This document shows, in pieces, positions 5,132 through 5,862 of a stretch of DNA of 5,862 bases. The stretch is from Planctomycetia bacterium (lineage in GTDB: Bacteria > Planctomycetota > Phycisphaerae > Phycisphaerales > UBA1924). The position numbers and the translations under genes are program-made. The notes under the pieces are model-generated. The model saw only the letters and a program-made list of their open reading frames with translations, was not told where the DNA came from and searched no databases. Every line of letters begins with the position of its first letter. Position 1 is the stretch's first letter. The stretch lies in assembly GCA_005776545.1 (NCBI GenBank), contig SXOY01000027.1, positions 1 through 5,862 on the forward strand, given 5' to 3'.

Positions 5132-5862
5132 ATGGCGAAGGTTAAGAGTTCAAAGTCGACGGGGACGAGCATGCTGAAGGGCGCGGACTTGTTGACGCTG
5201 GCGAGTGTGACGCCCAAGTGCGTGCAGGAATTGACCAAGCTTGCACTGAAGATTAAGAAGTCGCCGAGGCTGTATAAGACGGTGCTTGAGGATCGCAGTT
5301 GCATTCTGCTGTTTGAGAAGCCTTCGCTGCGCACACGATTGAGCTTTGAGGTTGGGATTAACAAGCTGGGCGGGCAGTGCATCTATATGGATCACAGTCA
5401 GCAGCGACTGGGCCAACGCGAAAGCGTGCATGATTATGCGAAGAACCTAGAGCGATGGATCGATTGCATCATCCCGCGCGTGTTTGAGCACCAGACGCTG
5501 GTGAAGATGGCAGCGGCATCGAGCGTGCCGGTAATCAATGCGTTGTGCGACAAACACCACCCGTGTCAGGCGCTGGCCGATGTGCTCACGTTGACTGAGC
5601 ACTTTGGAAATCTCAAGGGTCTAACAGTCGCGTATGTGGGCGATGGAAACAACGTGTGCCACTCGCTGATGCACGCGACGGTGATGAGCGGTGCGAACAT
5701 TGTCGCAATTACGCCTAAGGGCTTTGAACCCGCCGCTGAGTTTGTCCAAGAAGCACAGGTGCTAGCGGCGGGAACCGGCGCGACCGTGACTGTTACCAAT
5801 GATCTGAAGCGTGCCGCGGGAGCTGATGCAATTTACACCGATGTCTGGGCATCGATGGGGAC
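5132..5862 (+). CDS. argF: Ornithine carbamoyltransferase (ArgF), 3' end cut by window
   Basis: ArgF joins carbamoyl phosphate to ornithine to give citrulline, a late step of arginine synthesis, in the cytoplasm. The frame stays open to the window edge: 243 complete codons are visible of a usual 305-330. The carbamoyl-phosphate loop SLRTR is at 65-69 within FEKPSLRTRLSFE. HPCQ is at 143-146, VGDGNN at 169-174 opens the second domain, and DVWASMG (237-243) carries the SMG ornithine loop, favouring ornithine carbamoyltransferase over aspartate or N-acetylornithine homologues. The start has AGGAAGG (5117-5123), 8 nt upstream. The first 14 residues (K/S/T-rich) are an extension relative to many homologues; the ATG at 5171 is an alternative with the weaker GGGGA before it. 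Cotranscription with argC and argB is very likely. Truncation is due to the window boundary, not mutation. Confidence 0.93.
   Translation, partial: MAKVKSSKSTGTSMLKGADLLTLASVTPKCVQELTKLALKIKKSPRLYKTVLEDRSCILLFEKPSLRTRLSFEVGINKLGGQCIYMDHSQQRLGQRESVHDYAKNLERWIDCIIPRVFEHQTLVKMAAASSVPVINALCDKHHPCQALADVLTLTEHFGNLKGLTVAYVGDGNNVCHSLMHATVMSGANIVAITPKGFEPAAEFVQEAQVLAAGTGATVTVTNDLKRAAGADAIYTDVWASMG

Overview
This looks like an ordinary bacterial chromosomal stretch. Every supported gene is on the + strand, and GC content is moderate to high (roughly mid-50s %, estimated by eye). The best guess for the source is a planctomycete, possibly Phycisphaerae-like. That rests on a small DUF3467-type protein, a secreted thioredoxin-fold protein with a long unassigned helical tail, and intergenic spacers full of short palindromic repeats. 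It is an inference, because no rRNA or other decisive marker gene is present.

Layout. Positions 1-325 are a gene-free, repeat-rich spacer. It holds 19-nt tandem repeats, seven copies of the hexamer GTGAGC/GCTCAC in about 190 bp, and a pair of REP-like palindromes in inverted orientation. Positions 326-1123 encode an AlkD-like HEAT-repeat protein of the DNA alkylation repair family, with a basic N-terminal tail. Positions 1194-2483 encode an exported thioredoxin-fold protein (WCGPC active site) with a C-terminal helical region of about 270 residues that I cannot assign. Positions 2743-3078 encode a DUF3467-like protein that appears to be its own transcription unit, with a candidate promoter at 2576-2603 and a strong hairpin terminator at 3112-3135.

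From 3289 to the window end lies an arginine biosynthesis operon: argC, argB (start overlapping the argC stop as ATGA), then argF 17 nt later, cut off by the window edge. ArgB phosphorylates N-acetylglutamate, ArgC reduces the acyl phosphate to the semialdehyde, and ArgF carbamoylates ornithine to citrulline. argJ and argD, often found in such clusters, are not between these genes.

The most unusual non-coding structure is at 3180-3276. Two arrays, each of five degenerate heptamers (consensus TAGGCAC), lie in inverted orientation and end three bases before the argC Shine-Dalgarno. I see no CRISPR array, transposase, tRNA or phage gene, and no convincing new multi-gene system. The repeat families and a few protein-level oddities are what merit follow-up.
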